From contig DATEHU010000049.1 of the NCBI GenBank assembly GCA_035279405.1, positions 21,951 to 85,950 on the forward strand: a stretch of 64,000 bases of DNA, in the 5' to 3' direction. Under the pieces are notes generated by a model. That model saw only the letters and a program-made list of their open reading frames with translations, searched no databases and had not been told where the DNA came from. Both the position numbers and the translations under genes were made by a program. Positions within the stretch are counted from its first letter, which is position 1. Each line of letters begins with the position of its first letter. This DNA is from Gammaproteobacteria bacterium (GTDB lineage: Bacteria > Pseudomonadota > Gammaproteobacteria > Natronospirales > REEB76). Positions 36,299 to 47,205 of the stretch are shown piece by piece.

Positions 36299-36393
36299 GT
36301 TTCTGCTCCTCCTGAGCGTGTGAGTGAATGAAAACTTGGACCGCGTGCAATCGCGGGTGTTCCGCTCATTTAACGCAGCGCGCGGCCAACGGC

Positions 36394-36879
36394 TTACTGC
36401 TGCGCGGCTTCATGATCAATGCGGAACAGCGGCAGGCCCTCGGCGGTCCAGCGGCGGTCGTCGTTCATCAACATGTAAAGCCACTCCGCGCGCCCGGCGA
36501 TGTTGCTGCTCACGTCCTGCCAGTTGATTTCGCCGCCTTGCTTCGGGCTGGTGTCACCGCCGCCGCCTTGTTCCAGGCGCGCCGCCTCCATCTGCCACTT
36601 GAGCGCAAAAAATCGCGCTGCCTCACGGCAGCTCTTGGCCGCGCTGGCTTCGGCATGGTCGGTCGGCACCACCCCGGTAATGACCCAGAGTTTGGGACGC
36701 CCGCCGTGCTTCGGCCATACACGGCCAAGCATGGCGCGCTGCGGTACCACCCACAGCCATTCGCCGGTGATGTCGGTCTCGAACACCTGAAGCCTGCGCA
36801 GGTAGTCGGCCACCTGCTGCTGTTGGGTCTTGTGCCATTCGGCAAACGCGGCTTCGTCAAGAGGCTGGGCGGAAGACAT
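36394..36879 (-). CDS. DUF4826-like hypothetical protein
   Basis: The 161-residue cytoplasmic protein has no signal or membrane segment. Its features (QQQQVADYLRRL, GEWLWVVPQRAMLGRVWP, KLWVITGVVPTDHAEA, SCREAARFFALKWQMEAARL) recall proteobacterial DUF4826 proteins, where a tryptophan-rich WxIxGxxPTD block is characteristic. The C-terminal part gives SNIAGRAEWLYMLMNDDRRW. It lies 30 bases downstream of zapE and may be co-transcribed. Function is unknown; the family assignment is from memory of its pattern. Confidence 0.65.
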   Translation of the reverse strand: MSSAQPLDEAAFAEWHKTQQQQVADYLRRLQVFETDITGEWLWVVPQRAMLGRVWPKHGGRPKLWVITGVVPTDHAEASAAKSCREAARFFALKWQMEAARLEQGGGGDTSPKQGGEINWQDVSSNIAGRAEWLYMLMNDDRRWTAEGLPLFRIDHEAAQQ

Positions 36880-36909
36880 GACAACCTCGGGATTTCCGGA
36901 TGCGGCATT

Positions 36910-38007
36910 TTACGGTAGATGTGGCGCGCACAGGTACTCCCGGCTCTGCATTTCGGTGAGGCGGCTTGCGGTGCGCTGGAATTCAAACGTCAGACGTTTG
37001 CCGCTATACAGCTGTTCCAGCGGCACGGCTGCCGAGAGCGCGAGCTTTACCCGGCGGTCGTAGAATTCGTCCACCAGCGTCACGAAGCGACGTGCTTCGT
37101 CTTCCTGCTCCGCGCCGAGTACCGGGATGTCCGACACCAGCACCGTGTGCCACGCGCGCGCGATCTCGATGTAATCCGCGGCGCTGCGCGGTCCGCCGCA
37201 GAGGTTCCGGAAACCGAACCACACCACGCCATCGGCGTGTTCCTTGACGGGAATTTCCCGCTCATTGATGAGCAACGGCGCCGTGCTGCTGTGCACGCCG
37301 CCCGACAGTTGCCGGAAGAATGCCTGCAAATGGCTGTCGGCCTCGGCGCCGGCCGGCACGTAATACAGGCGGGTTCGTTCCAGATGCCGCAGGCGGTAAT
37401 CGCTGCCGCCGTCGAGATGCAGCACATAGGTATGCTGTTTCAGCGAGCGGATGGCGGGCAGGAAGCGCTCGCGCTGCAGGCCGTCCTTGTAGAGCGCATC
37501 CGGCGGCAGGTTGGAAGTTGCCACCAGCGTCACGCCGTCTTCGAACAGGTATTGCAGCAGGCGTCCGAGCAGCATGGCGTCGCCGATGTCGGACACAAAG
37601 AATTCGTCAAAGCACAACACCCGCGCCTGCTCGCTGAAGTGTTTGGCGACCACGCGCAGGGGATCTTCCTGATCCGGCAACGCCTTCAGGCGCGTGTGTA
37701 CCATCTGCATGAAATGATGGAAGTGCAGGCGCTGCTTTTCCGCAAATGGCAGGCACTCGAAGAAACAGTCCATCAGGTAGGTTTTGCCGCGGCCGACCGC
37801 GCCCCAGAGATACAGCCCCTTGGGCGCAGTGGCCGCGCGGCCGCGCCAGCGCCGCCACCACGGGACCGGGTGGGCGAGCAGATGGTGATAAAGGATATCC
37901 AGCGCCGCCACGGCTTTCGCCTGGGCGGTGTCTTTCACGAATCCCGATCTGGCCAGATCCGCTGCGTAATGTTGCCGCGGCGTGAGTGGCGTTGGTGCGT
38001 CATTCAT
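36910..38007 (-). CDS. zapE: Cell division protein ZapE (AFG1-like ATPase)
   Basis: ZapE is an ATPase of the AFG1 family that associates with the Z ring under stress. The start MNDAPTPLTPRQHYA (38007) gives 365 residues. Walker A is GAVGRGKT at residues 69-76, preceded by GLYLWG; FHHFMQMVHTRL follows; Walker B is VLCFDEFFVSDIGDAM; and TLVATSNLPPDALYKDGLQR is the sensor region. The open frame continues 43 codons upstream through a REP-like repeat and is not coding there. The downstream DUF4826-like gene is close. Confidence 0.94.
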   Translation of the reverse strand: MNDAPTPLTPRQHYAADLARSGFVKDTAQAKAVAALDILYHHLLAHPVPWWRRWRGRAATAPKGLYLWGAVGRGKTYLMDCFFECLPFAEKQRLHFHHFMQMVHTRLKALPDQEDPLRVVAKHFSEQARVLCFDEFFVSDIGDAMLLGRLLQYLFEDGVTLVATSNLPPDALYKDGLQRERFLPAIRSLKQHTYVLHLDGGSDYRLRHLERTRLYYVPAGAEADSHLQAFFRQLSGGVHSSTAPLLINEREIPVKEHADGVVWFGFRNLCGGPRSAADYIEIARAWHTVLVSDIPVLGAEQEDEARRFVTLVDEFYDRRVKLALSAAVPLEQLYSGKRLTFEFQRTASRLTEMQSREYLCAPHLP

Positions 38008-38047
38008 ATTGTTTGCAACATCAGGAATAACACTAATTCTTTTCTTC

Positions 38048-38121
38048 GTGGGAGCGATCGTCCCGACCGCGATAAGACTCGAATCGCGGCGCGGACCCAT
38101 GGGTCCGCTCACCGCTCCCAC
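38048..38121. repeat. REP-like palindrome, GTGGGAGCG ... CGCTCCCAC family, copy 1
   Basis: GTGGGAGCGATCGTCCCGACCGCGAT is followed by ATCGCGGCGCGG and ends CGCTCCCAC, forming an outer inverted repeat with inner palindromic parts (GCGGACCCATGGGTCCGC is itself a perfect palindrome). It lies between zapE and aacS. The same family recurs at 53362-53425 and 58111-58171, with a partial unit inside icmF at 61691-61713. Confidence 0.88.
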
Positions 38122-38168
38122 AAACACAGGTCGCATAAGGTTTCGCTATGCCGCATGCCCATGTGTGC

Positions 38169-40121
<1,953 letters not shown>

Positions 40122-40315
40122 GGGGGTCCGGAACGGCGGGACAGGTCGGCATTATCGCAAATTTCGTTCGGCACCGGTGCGCATGGTTCCGCTGCCGAGC
40201 GGGGGCGAGACAGGCACGCAGGGATGGGTTATTGTGCGCGCGACCTGGACGATACCAACGGGATCGGCGGTGCATCCGCCGCGGTCTTGAATCTCAATAA
40301 TCGGGAGCATCGCCC

Positions 40316-42307
40316 ATGCAGGTTTCGGCGTTCAACGACATGAAGTCGGTCGGGGAATTCACGCTGCGCGGTCTGCTGATCGGCGTCATCATCACCGTGG
40401 TGTTCACGGCGGCCAACGTGTACTTCGGCCTCAAGGCGGGGCTCACTTTTTCCACCTCGATTCCCGCCGCCGTGATTTCCATGGCGATCCTGCGCGGATT
40501 CAAGAACTCCACCATGCAGGAAAACAACATCGTGCAGACCGTGGCCTCGGCCGCCGGCACGCTGTCCTCGATCATCTTTGTGTTGCCGGGCCTGATCATC
40601 GTCGGCTGGTGGAGTGGCTTTCCGTTCTGGATGTCCTTCGGCGTGTGTGTCACCGGCGGCATCCTGGGCGTGATGTACACCATCCCGCTGCGCCGTGCGC
40701 TGGTCACCGATTCCGATCTGCCGTACCCCGAAGGCGTGGCCTGTGCCGAAGTGCTCAAGGTCGGCTCGGGCGGCCCGGGGGTGGCGGCCGAATCGGTGGA
40801 ATCGGGCGGCGCGGGGCTCAAGGCCGTGTTGGCCGGCGGTGTGGTCTCGGCGGTGTTCTACGTGATCGTTCAGACCAGAATTTTTGCAAGCGATGTCGCC
40901 GGATATTTCCGCATCGGCCACAGGGGTTCGGCCACCGGCTTCGATTTTGCGCTGTCGTTCGCGCTCTTCGCCATCGGTCATCTTGTGGGATTGTGGGTAG
41001 GCGTCGCCATGCTGGTCGGCGCCATCATCGGCTGGGGCTGGGGTGTTCCGCATTTCACCTTGCTGCATCCGCTCGCGGGCTCAGCTTCCGATGTCGCGCA
41101 AGGCGCGTGGAGCCACTATGTGCGTTTCGTGGGCGCCGGCACCATCGGCGTGGCGGCCATCTGGACGCTGGCCACGCTGGTCAAACCGGTAGTCGCGGGA
41201 TTGCGCGGCGCCATGGCCGCGGCGCGCGTGCGCAAGGCCGGCAAGGCCGATACTTTGCCGCGTGTGGAGCGCGACATTCCCATCGGCATGGTCGGTCTGG
41301 TTTCGCTCGCCTGCCTGATCCCGGTCGCGTATCTGCTGTGGCACTTTAGCGTGGTGAGCGGCCTCGGTTCACACGCCATCCTGCTGACGGTCGGCGGCGT
41401 GATCTTCGTGGTGATCCTGAGCTTTCTGGTCTCGGCAGTGTGCGGCTACATGGCCGGCCTGATCGGCTCATCCAACAGCCCGCTGTCCGGTATCGGCATC
41501 CTGGTGGTGGTGATTGCCGCGCTGCTGCTGGTGCTCGGCGTGAAACCCCATCTGCCGCCTGAAGCCGGCAAGGCGCTGGTGGCGTTCGCGCTGTTCATTA
41601 CCTCGGTAGTGTTCGCGGTGGCGTCCATCGCCAACAACAACCTGCAGGACCTGAAGACCGGCCAGCTGGTGGATGCGACTCCGTCCAAACAGCAGTGGGC
41701 GTTGGTCATCGGCGTGATCGCGGGCGCGCTCATCATTCCGCCGGTCCTCGACCTGCTCAGCAAAGCCTACGGTTTCCTGGGCGCTCCCGGCGTCAATCCG
41801 GCGCACGCGTTGCCGGCGCCGCAGGCGGGATTGATTTCGGCGCTGGCGCAGGGCGTGATTACCAACAACATTGACTGGTCGCTGATCGGCATCGGCGGCG
41901 CCATTGGCGTCGCCGGCATCCTGCTCGACGAGGGTCTCAAGCGCACCGTGAAACGGGTGAGCTTGCCGCCGCTCGCGGTGGGTCTCGGCATTTATCTGCC
42001 GACCTCGACCACGCTCATGGTGGTGGTCGGCGCACTGGTCGGCGCCTGGTTCAATCGTCGCGCGGACCGCACGCCGAAACCCGAAGCCACCAAACAACTC
42101 GGTACGCTGCTCGCGTCAGGACTGATCGTGGGCGAAAGCCTGCTGGGCGTGATCTTCGCCGCGGCCGTGGCGTTTTCCGGCAACGCTACGCCCATTGCGC
42201 TCGTCGGTTCACACTTCGCCGACGCCGGTCTGTGGATCGGCGGCGTCGCGTTCATAGCGACGATTGTCGTACTCTACCGCTGGATCGCGCGCCTCGGGCG
42301 TGATTAA
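40316..42307 (+). CDS. OPT-family oligopeptide transporter
   Basis: The 663-residue polytopic membrane protein has about 15-16 hydrophobic segments. The start region, EFTLRGLLIGVIITVVFTAAN, then YFGLKAGLTFSTSIPAAVIS, is diagnostic of the prokaryotic OPT family. So are NIVQTVASAAGTLSSIIFVLP and YPEGVACAEVLKVG. SSNSPLSGIGILVVVI, with the NPxSG-like motif, NNNLQDLKTGQLVDATP and LPPLAVGLGIYLP follow. Bacterial OPT proteins are expected to import peptides, or metal-peptide conjugates in some members, by proton symport. GGGAG lies 10 bases before the ATG. It stands between leftward genes, alone on its strand; peptide uptake would suit the amino-acid catabolism around it. Confidence 0.93.
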   Translation: MQVSAFNDMKSVGEFTLRGLLIGVIITVVFTAANVYFGLKAGLTFSTSIPAAVISMAILRGFKNSTMQENNIVQTVASAAGTLSSIIFVLPGLIIVGWWSGFPFWMSFGVCVTGGILGVMYTIPLRRALVTDSDLPYPEGVACAEVLKVGSGGPGVAAESVESGGAGLKAVLAGGVVSAVFYVIVQTRIFASDVAGYFRIGHRGSATGFDFALSFALFAIGHLVGLWVGVAMLVGAIIGWGWGVPHFTLLHPLAGSASDVAQGAWSHYVRFVGAGTIGVAAIWTLATLVKPVVAGLRGAMAAARVRKAGKADTLPRVERDIPIGMVGLVSLACLIPVAYLLWHFSVVSGLGSHAILLTVGGVIFVVILSFLVSAVCGYMAGLIGSSNSPLSGIGILVVVIAALLLVLGVKPHLPPEAGKALVAFALFITSVVFAVASIANNNLQDLKTGQLVDATPSKQQWALVIGVIAGALIIPPVLDLLSKAYGFLGAPGVNPAHALPAPQAGLISALAQGVITNNIDWSLIGIGGAIGVAGILLDEGLKRTVKRVSLPPLAVGLGIYLPTSTTLMVVVGALVGAWFNRRADRTPKPEATKQLGTLLASGLIVGESLLGVIFAAAVAFSGNATPIALVGSHFADAGLWIGGVAFIATIVVLYRWIARLGRD

Positions 42308-42357
42308 GCCTTAGAGCCACCTGGTACGCCGATAAATATTCGGCGTGCCTGAAATCT

Positions 42358-42415
42358 CCCCACGCCCCCCCTTTTGCAAAGGGAGGATGCGCTTTGCGCG
42401 CGGGGGTTTTGTCAC
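42358..42415. repeat. Intergenic repeat with CCCTTTTGCAAAGGG palindrome
   Basis: In the 233-base gap between the OPT and etfA stops lie the near-palindrome CCCCTTTTGCAAAGGGAGG, then GCGCTTTGCGCGC and GGGGGTTTTGT. The unit resembles the common proteobacterial repeat AATCCCCC...TTTGCAAAGGGGG. It could serve as a two-way terminator region for the converging genes. No gene is seen in the remaining bases. Confidence 0.6.
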
Positions 42416-42540
42416 AGATGTTCAATCTGCGGCCAAGCGTTACGTTAGCCGCGTAACTCACATACTCAGCGGTACGGAAATGGCGGGCGATGCTGATGTC
42501 GGCAATTGGCCTGCAAGCACAGGCGCCGCTCCCGGATCAT

Positions 42541-43485
42541 TCAAAGCTTGTCCAGCGCTTTTTCCAGTTCCGGCAGGACCTGGAACAGATCCCCGACCAG
42601 ACCGATGTCGGCGACCTGAAAAATCGGCGCGTCGGCATCCTTGTTGATGGCGACGATGGTGCGCGCATCCTTGATGCCGGTGAGATGCTGGATGGCACCG
42701 GAGATTCCGACCGCCACGTAGAGATCGGGCGCGATGATCTTGCCGGTCTGACCCACCTGCAGATCGTTCGACACAAAGCCCGCGTCCACCGCGGCGCGCG
42801 AGGCGCCCACGGCGGCGTGCAACTTGTCCGCGAGCTTGTAGATCACCGCGAAGTTTTCCTTGCTGCCCACGCCGCGGCCGCCTGAGACCACGCGTGGCGC
42901 GGATTGCAGATCGGGCCGGTCGCTTTTCTCGGCCTTGAGTTCCACAAAACGCGTGTGTTCTGGAATGGCCACATCTGTGGATGCCGACACGATCTCGGCG
43001 CCGCCGCCTTCGCCGCAGGGCTGCCAGGAAGCGGTACGCACCGTGGCGAGGATGCAGGACGCAGCAGGCGCCTTCACCGTGACGATGGCATTGCCCGCGT
43101 ACATGGGCCGTTCAAAAGTTACCGGATCGATAACTTTCATTACATCGCTCAACTGCTGCACTCCCAGGAGCGCCGCAGCGCGCGGCAGCACGTCTTTGCC
43201 GAAGGTGGTGGAGGGCGCGAGCACATGGCTGTAATCCTTGGCGAGTTTCGCGATCTGTGGCGCCAGCACGGCCGCCAGTTGATGCGCGTTCTCGGCGCGT
43301 TCCACTTTCAACACGCGCTTCACACCCTTTAACTTTGTGGCGGCGGTTGCAACAGCCGCGGCGTCGGCCGCGAACACCACCACATTAATCTCGCCACCGA
43401 TGGCGAGCGCACAGCTCACGGCGCGCGTCGTGGAAGCATTGAGTTGTTTGCCGTCGTGCTCGGCGATAACCAGGGTTTTGCTCAT
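42541..43485 (-). CDS. etfA: Electron transfer flavoprotein alpha subunit
   Basis: EtfA binds FAD and, with EtfB, takes electrons from acyl-CoA dehydrogenases. The 314-residue subunit begins [19 protein letters not shown]. The C-terminal FAD domain has [20 protein letters not shown] and [40 protein letters not shown] residues are present as [20 protein letters not shown], with [17 protein letters not shown] at the end. The ATG overlaps the etfB stop by one base (TAATG). It serves the isovaleryl-CoA dehydrogenase encoded at 56934-58100. Confidence 0.97.
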   Translation of the reverse strand: MSKTLVIAEHDGKQLNASTTRAVSCALAIGGEINVVVFAADAAAVATAATKLKGVKRVLKVERAENAHQLAAVLAPQIAKLAKDYSHVLAPSTTFGKDVLPRAAALLGVQQLSDVMKVIDPVTFERPMYAGNAIVTVKAPAASCILATVRTASWQPCGEGGGAEIVSASTDVAIPEHTRFVELKAEKSDRPDLQSAPRVVSGGRGVGSKENFAVIYKLADKLHAAVGASRAAVDAGFVSNDLQVGQTGKIIAPDLYVAVGISGAIQHLTGIKDARTIVAINKDADAPIFQVADIGLVGDLFQVLPELEKALDKL

Positions 43486-44231
43486 TACAGCACCCCCCGT
43501 TCTTTGAGTGCCGCGATTAAGGCTGGCACATCAGCCACCTTCTTGCCGCCCACACGCTGCGGCGGCGGCGCGTATTTTGTGGCTTCCAGCTTGGGTGCAG
43601 CGGCTGCACCCAACTCGGCTAGTTTGAGGATTTGCAGCGGCTTGCTGCGGGCTTTCATGATGTCCGGCATCTTCACGAAGCGCGGCGTGTTGAGCCGCAG
43701 GTCAGTGGTGACGACCGCCGGCAGGTCCACCGACAGGGTTTCCAAACCTGCATCCACCTCGCGCGTGACCGTCAGCGTGTTGTCCTTGAGTTCCACTTTC
43801 GAGGCAAACGTGGCCTGCGGGCGGTCCCAGAGCGCCGCCAGCATTTGGCCGGTTTGATTGCTGTCGTCGTCAATCGCTTGCTTGCCGAGAATCACAAGAT
43901 CGGCGTTCTCGCGCTTGACGAGTTGGTGGAATACACGTGCCACGCCCAATGGCTGCATGTTTTCGCCGGTTTCCACCAGCACCGCGCGATCCGCGCCCAT
44001 GGCGAGCGCGGTGCGCAACTGCTGCTGCACCTCAGTCGGTCCGATGGACACCGCGACTACCTCGGCCTGCACGCCTTTCTCACGAATTCGCAGGGCCTCT
44101 TCCAGCGCGATTTCATCGAAGGGATTGATGGACAGCTTCACGCCGTCGGTGTTGACGCCGCTGCCGTCCTTCTTGACCTGTACGCGCACCGAGAAATCAA
44201 TGACGCGTTTAATACCAACCAAGATCTTCAT
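43485..44231 (-). CDS. etfB: Electron transfer flavoprotein beta subunit
   Basis: The 248-residue subunit begins MKILVGIKRVIDFSVRVQVK, with the family block GVKLSINPFDEIALEEALRIRE, the AMP-binding GADRAVLVE region and the DLVILGKQAIDDDSNQTGQM signature. The recognition-loop segment AVVTTDLRLNTPRFVKMPDI docks on partner dehydrogenases. It is translationally coupled to etfA. ETF-QO lies 144 bases upstream on the same strand, so the three may form one transcription unit, although a repeat lies between. Confidence 0.97.
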   Translation of the reverse strand: MKILVGIKRVIDFSVRVQVKKDGSGVNTDGVKLSINPFDEIALEEALRIREKGVQAEVVAVSIGPTEVQQQLRTALAMGADRAVLVETGENMQPLGVARVFHQLVKRENADLVILGKQAIDDDSNQTGQMLAALWDRPQATFASKVELKDNTLTVTREVDAGLETLSVDLPAVVTTDLRLNTPRFVKMPDIMKARSKPLQILKLAELGAAAAPKLEATKYAPPPQRVGGKKVADVPALIAALKERGVL

Positions 44232-44282
44232 TTCGACACTCGCAGTAATGTAATGGCATTAGTAAGTCTGAATCTCGCAAAA

Positions 44283-44370
44283 GCGAGGGCTGAGGTGTCA
44301 AGGGTGAGGAGTTTGTGCCGGGGTGGGAATTTTGCCTTTCTCGCCTCACCCCTCACGCCTCGCTTCCTCA
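44283..44370. repeat. Inverted GTGAGG/CCTCAC repeat between ETF-QO and etfB
   Basis: GCGAGGGCTGAGGTGTCAAGGGTGAGG (44283-44310) is matched, imperfectly inverted, by GCCTCACCCCTCACGCCTCGC about 30 bases later. The element CTCACCCCTCA also occurs twice in tandem inside icmF (62111-62137). The 143-base gap holds no gene. Confidence 0.55.
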
Positions 44371-44374
44371 CCGC

Positions 44375-45973
44375 TCATAAATTCTGATAATTTGGCCCCG
44401 AGCCGCCTTCCGGCGTGGTCCAGAGGATATTTTCGTAGGGGTCCTTGATGTCGCAGGTTTTGCAGTGCACGCAGTTGGCGGCATTGATTTGCAGGCGCTT
44501 GACGCCATTTTCCTCGACCATTTCATAGACCTGCGCTGGGCAGAAGCGGGTGCAGGGGTTATGGTATTCCGTGACGCAGCGGCCCACGCATATATTGGTA
44601 TCCGGCACCTTGAGATGAGCGGGCTGGTGCTCATCGTGACTTGTAGCGGCGAAGAACACCGAAGATAGCCGATCCTTGGGTGGCAGCGCGCGGCTGACAT
44701 AGTCTTCGGTTTCGGGCGCACGTTCGCCAAGCTTGTACAGACTCTTCCAGTCCGCGTGATTCTTCAGCGTCCAGGGCAGTTTGCCGAGCGTCACGGTCTC
44801 CAGCGCCGCGTAGAGCAGACCAAACCACAGGCCCTTGTGAAATCCGGGCCGGATGTTGCGGACCTTGCGCAGCTCGCGTGCAGAAGGTGAGACTCGCCAG
44901 CGTGCATCGAAACCCTCGCCGCTGCCGCGCTCGACCAGATGCTCCGCCGCCAGCATGCCGGAGCGCAGCGCCATGTGCGTGCCCTTGATTTTCGGAACGT
45001 TCATGGTGCCAGCGGCGTCGCCTATCAGCAGCGCGCCGGGCATATCCAGTTTCGGCAGGGATTGCAGTCCACCCTCGATGAGTGCGCGGCTGCCGGCGGA
45101 AATGATTTCTCCGCCTTCGAGAAGAGGTTTGATGCTCGGATGGTGTTTGAATTGCTGGAAAGCTTCAAAGGGCTTGAATTCCGGGTCTTCGTAGTCGAGT
45201 CCCGCGACGAAACCCACATACACGCGGTTCTGATCCAGATGATACAGAAAACTTCCGCCGTAGGTCTTGGAATCCAGCGGCCAGCCGACACTGTGTTGCA
45301 CGTAACCCGGCTGCACGCGGCCCGGCGGCACCTGCCACAGCTCTTTGAAGCCGATGCCATAGGTCTGCGGCGAACAGCCCGCGTCCAGATTGAATTCCTT
45401 TATCAGCAGCTTGCTGACGCTGCCGCGGCAACCTTCGGCGAGCACCGTCGTGCCCGCATGAATATCCACGCCCGCGGCAAAGTTTGGCCCCGGCGTGCCG
45501 TCCTTGTTCAGGCCCATGTCGCCGCAGCGCACGCCGATGACCTTGCCGTTTTCGATGAGCGGCGTGGCGGCCGGGAAGCCCGCGAACACTTCCACGCCCA
45601 AAGCTTCCGCCTGCTGCGCGAGCCACGCACACAGGCTGCCGAGGGAAATGATGACATTGCCGCGATTGTGCATCTGCGGCGGCGTGGGCAGCTTGATGCG
45701 CCGGGTTTTGGTGAGCAGCACGAATTCGTCTTTGGCCGCCGGCACGCAGATCGCAGGCGGTGTTTTGCGCCAATCCGGCAGCAGCTCATCCATGGCGGCC
45801 GGCTCCATGACGCAGCCCGAGAGAATGTGCGCGCCCACCTGCGAGCCTTTTTCCAGCACACATACCCGAGTGCCGGACTTCAACTGCTTGAGACGTATGG
45901 CGCAGGCGAGCCCGGCTGGGCCCGCGCCCACCACCACTACGTCGTACTGCATTACCTCGCGTTGGATTTCCAT
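44375..45973 (-). CDS. etfD: Electron transfer flavoprotein-ubiquinone oxidoreductase
   Basis: ETF-QO passes electrons from reduced ETF through FAD and a 4Fe-4S cluster into the quinone pool at the inner membrane. The 532-residue product starts near MQYDVVVVGAGPAGLACAIR, the FAD-binding Rossmann motif. It shows GAHILSGCVMEPAAMDELLP, EGCRGSVSKLLI and GDAAGTMNVPKIKGTHMALR. The cluster cysteines are near the end: a lone Cys in NPCTRFCPAQVYE and the group NCVHCKTCDIKDP. ATG 45973 is taken as the start; ATG 45952 is an alternative with a GAGG close by. It is upstream of etfB and etfA. Confidence 0.96.
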   Translation of the reverse strand: MEIQREVMQYDVVVVGAGPAGLACAIRLKQLKSGTRVCVLEKGSQVGAHILSGCVMEPAAMDELLPDWRKTPPAICVPAAKDEFVLLTKTRRIKLPTPPQMHNRGNVIISLGSLCAWLAQQAEALGVEVFAGFPAATPLIENGKVIGVRCGDMGLNKDGTPGPNFAAGVDIHAGTTVLAEGCRGSVSKLLIKEFNLDAGCSPQTYGIGFKELWQVPPGRVQPGYVQHSVGWPLDSKTYGGSFLYHLDQNRVYVGFVAGLDYEDPEFKPFEAFQQFKHHPSIKPLLEGGEIISAGSRALIEGGLQSLPKLDMPGALLIGDAAGTMNVPKIKGTHMALRSGMLAAEHLVERGSGEGFDARWRVSPSARELRKVRNIRPGFHKGLWFGLLYAALETVTLGKLPWTLKNHADWKSLYKLGERAPETEDYVSRALPPKDRLSSVFFAATSHDEHQPAHLKVPDTNICVGRCVTEYHNPCTRFCPAQVYEMVEENGVKRLQINAANCVHCKTCDIKDPYENILWTTPEGGSGPNYQNL

Positions 45974-46345
45974 TTATTCGAGCTACAACATTTCAAATAG
46001 AAGCTGACCGCATTTTAAATGATTCGGCATCTACATTGTCTTGAATACCCCTTGGATGCCGCCGAGCACTGGACTGAGCGAGGATTAGGCCGCGAAGCGG
46101 GCGAAGCCAGGATGGCGAGCCTTCGCAGCGGTGCATGGACGCACCGTCTGCGAAACCCCGAGCGAGGGAAGCGCACAGGGGCTCGAAGCGAAGCTTCGAG
46201 CGGGCGTACATGGATGTACGCCCTGGGTCAGGCGCGAAGCAGGAAGCGTAGCGCCTGCGGCATCCGGGGGCGTCCTTTCTTTTCGTCCATTTTCTTTGGA
46301 CGAGCAAAGAAAATGGACCCGGCGCGCGGGGGTGGAACCCCGCGT
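45974..46345. repeat. Gene-free region with a large structured repeat containing several perfect hairpins
   Basis: No gene is found in these 372 bases. From about 46060 the sequence is packed with inverted repeats: TCGAAGCGAAGCTTCGA (46183-46199); GGGCGTACAT/ATGTACGCCC with a 2-base loop (46202-46223); and GTCCATTTTCTTTG/CAAAGAAAATGGAC with a 6-base loop (46285-46318). CGCGGGG...CCCCGCG follows near 46325-46344. The stop codon of the next gene lies directly beside the last arm. The TTTTCTTTGG(N)AGCAAAGAAAA core is a recurrent gammaproteobacterial repeat element of unknown role. No T-run follows, so it is not a simple terminator. Confidence 0.8.
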
Positions 46346-47113
46346 TTATTTCGGTTGCATCCTTATCGCGCCGTCGAGCCGGATGGTTTCGCCATTGAGC
46401 ATCACGCTCTCGCAAATCTGCTGCACGAGTTGCGCGTATTCTTCGGGTTTGCCGAGACGCGAAGGGAAGGGCACCTGAGCGCCGAGCGATTTCTGCACTT
46501 CTTCGGGCATGCCAGCCATCATCGGCGTCCAGAAAATGCCGGGCGCTATGGTCATGACGCGGATGCCGAAGCGCGCGAACTCGCGCGCGATGGGCAAGGT
46601 CATGCCGACGATGCCGCCTTTGGAGGCGGAATAGGCCGCCTGTCCTATCTGGCCCTCGAACGCCGCCACCGAAGCGGTATTGACGATCACGCCGCGTTCA
46701 CCCTCGGCGTTGGGCGCGTTGTGCTGCATGACGTTGGCTGCAGCCTTGATGAGGTTGAACGTGCCGATCAGGTTCACATGGATGGTCTTGGCGAAAAACT
46801 CGGTTGCCATCGGGCCTTCGCGGCCCAGCGTGCGGCCCGCGCCCAGCACGCCGGCGCAGTTGACCACCAACTGCAGGCTGCCGAGCACGGCCTTGGCCTG
46901 GTCCACCGCGGCGGCGACTTCCTTTTCCGACGAGACGTCGGTCTTGATGAACAGCGCGTTGGCGCCGAGCTTCTTCGCGGCGTCTGCCCCGTGCTGCGCG
47001 TTCACATCCAGCATGGCGACCTTGCCGCCGGCCCTGACGATGCGCTCGCAGGTGGCGAGACCCAGACCCGACACGCCGCCGGAAACGATGGCGTGGATTT
47101 TTTCGAATTTCAT
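46346..47113 (-). CDS. SDR-family 3-hydroxyacyl-CoA dehydrogenase (HSD17B10/type II-like)
   Basis: The 255-residue enzyme is a classical short-chain dehydrogenase. The NAD motif is SGGVSGLGLATCERIV; the aspartate of AMLDVNAQ favours NAD. VNCAGVLGAGRTLGREGPM and HVNLIGTFNLIKAAANVM follow; the catalytic tyrosine and lysine are in YSASKGGIVGMT, and WTPMMAGMPEEVQKSL is in the substrate loop. The pattern matches the type 10 enzyme, which in mammals and bacteria oxidises 2-methyl-3-hydroxybutyryl-CoA in isoleucine degradation and other short-chain 3-hydroxyacyl-CoAs. The surrounding branched-chain genes favour that role. Confidence 0.9.
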   Translation of the reverse strand: MKFEKIHAIVSGGVSGLGLATCERIVRAGGKVAMLDVNAQHGADAAKKLGANALFIKTDVSSEKEVAAAVDQAKAVLGSLQLVVNCAGVLGAGRTLGREGPMATEFFAKTIHVNLIGTFNLIKAAANVMQHNAPNAEGERGVIVNTASVAAFEGQIGQAAYSASKGGIVGMTLPIAREFARFGIRVMTIAPGIFWTPMMAGMPEEVQKSLGAQVPFPSRLGKPEEYAQLVQQICESVMLNGETIRLDGAIRMQPK

Positions 47114-47205
47114 TGGCCGATTCCTGTTTCAGTGACTAAATGTAACGTTTTCTTGAACAGACCGCGTGGTCGCTGTTGACCGCGCCGGCGCGCGACTGAG
47201 TAAAC

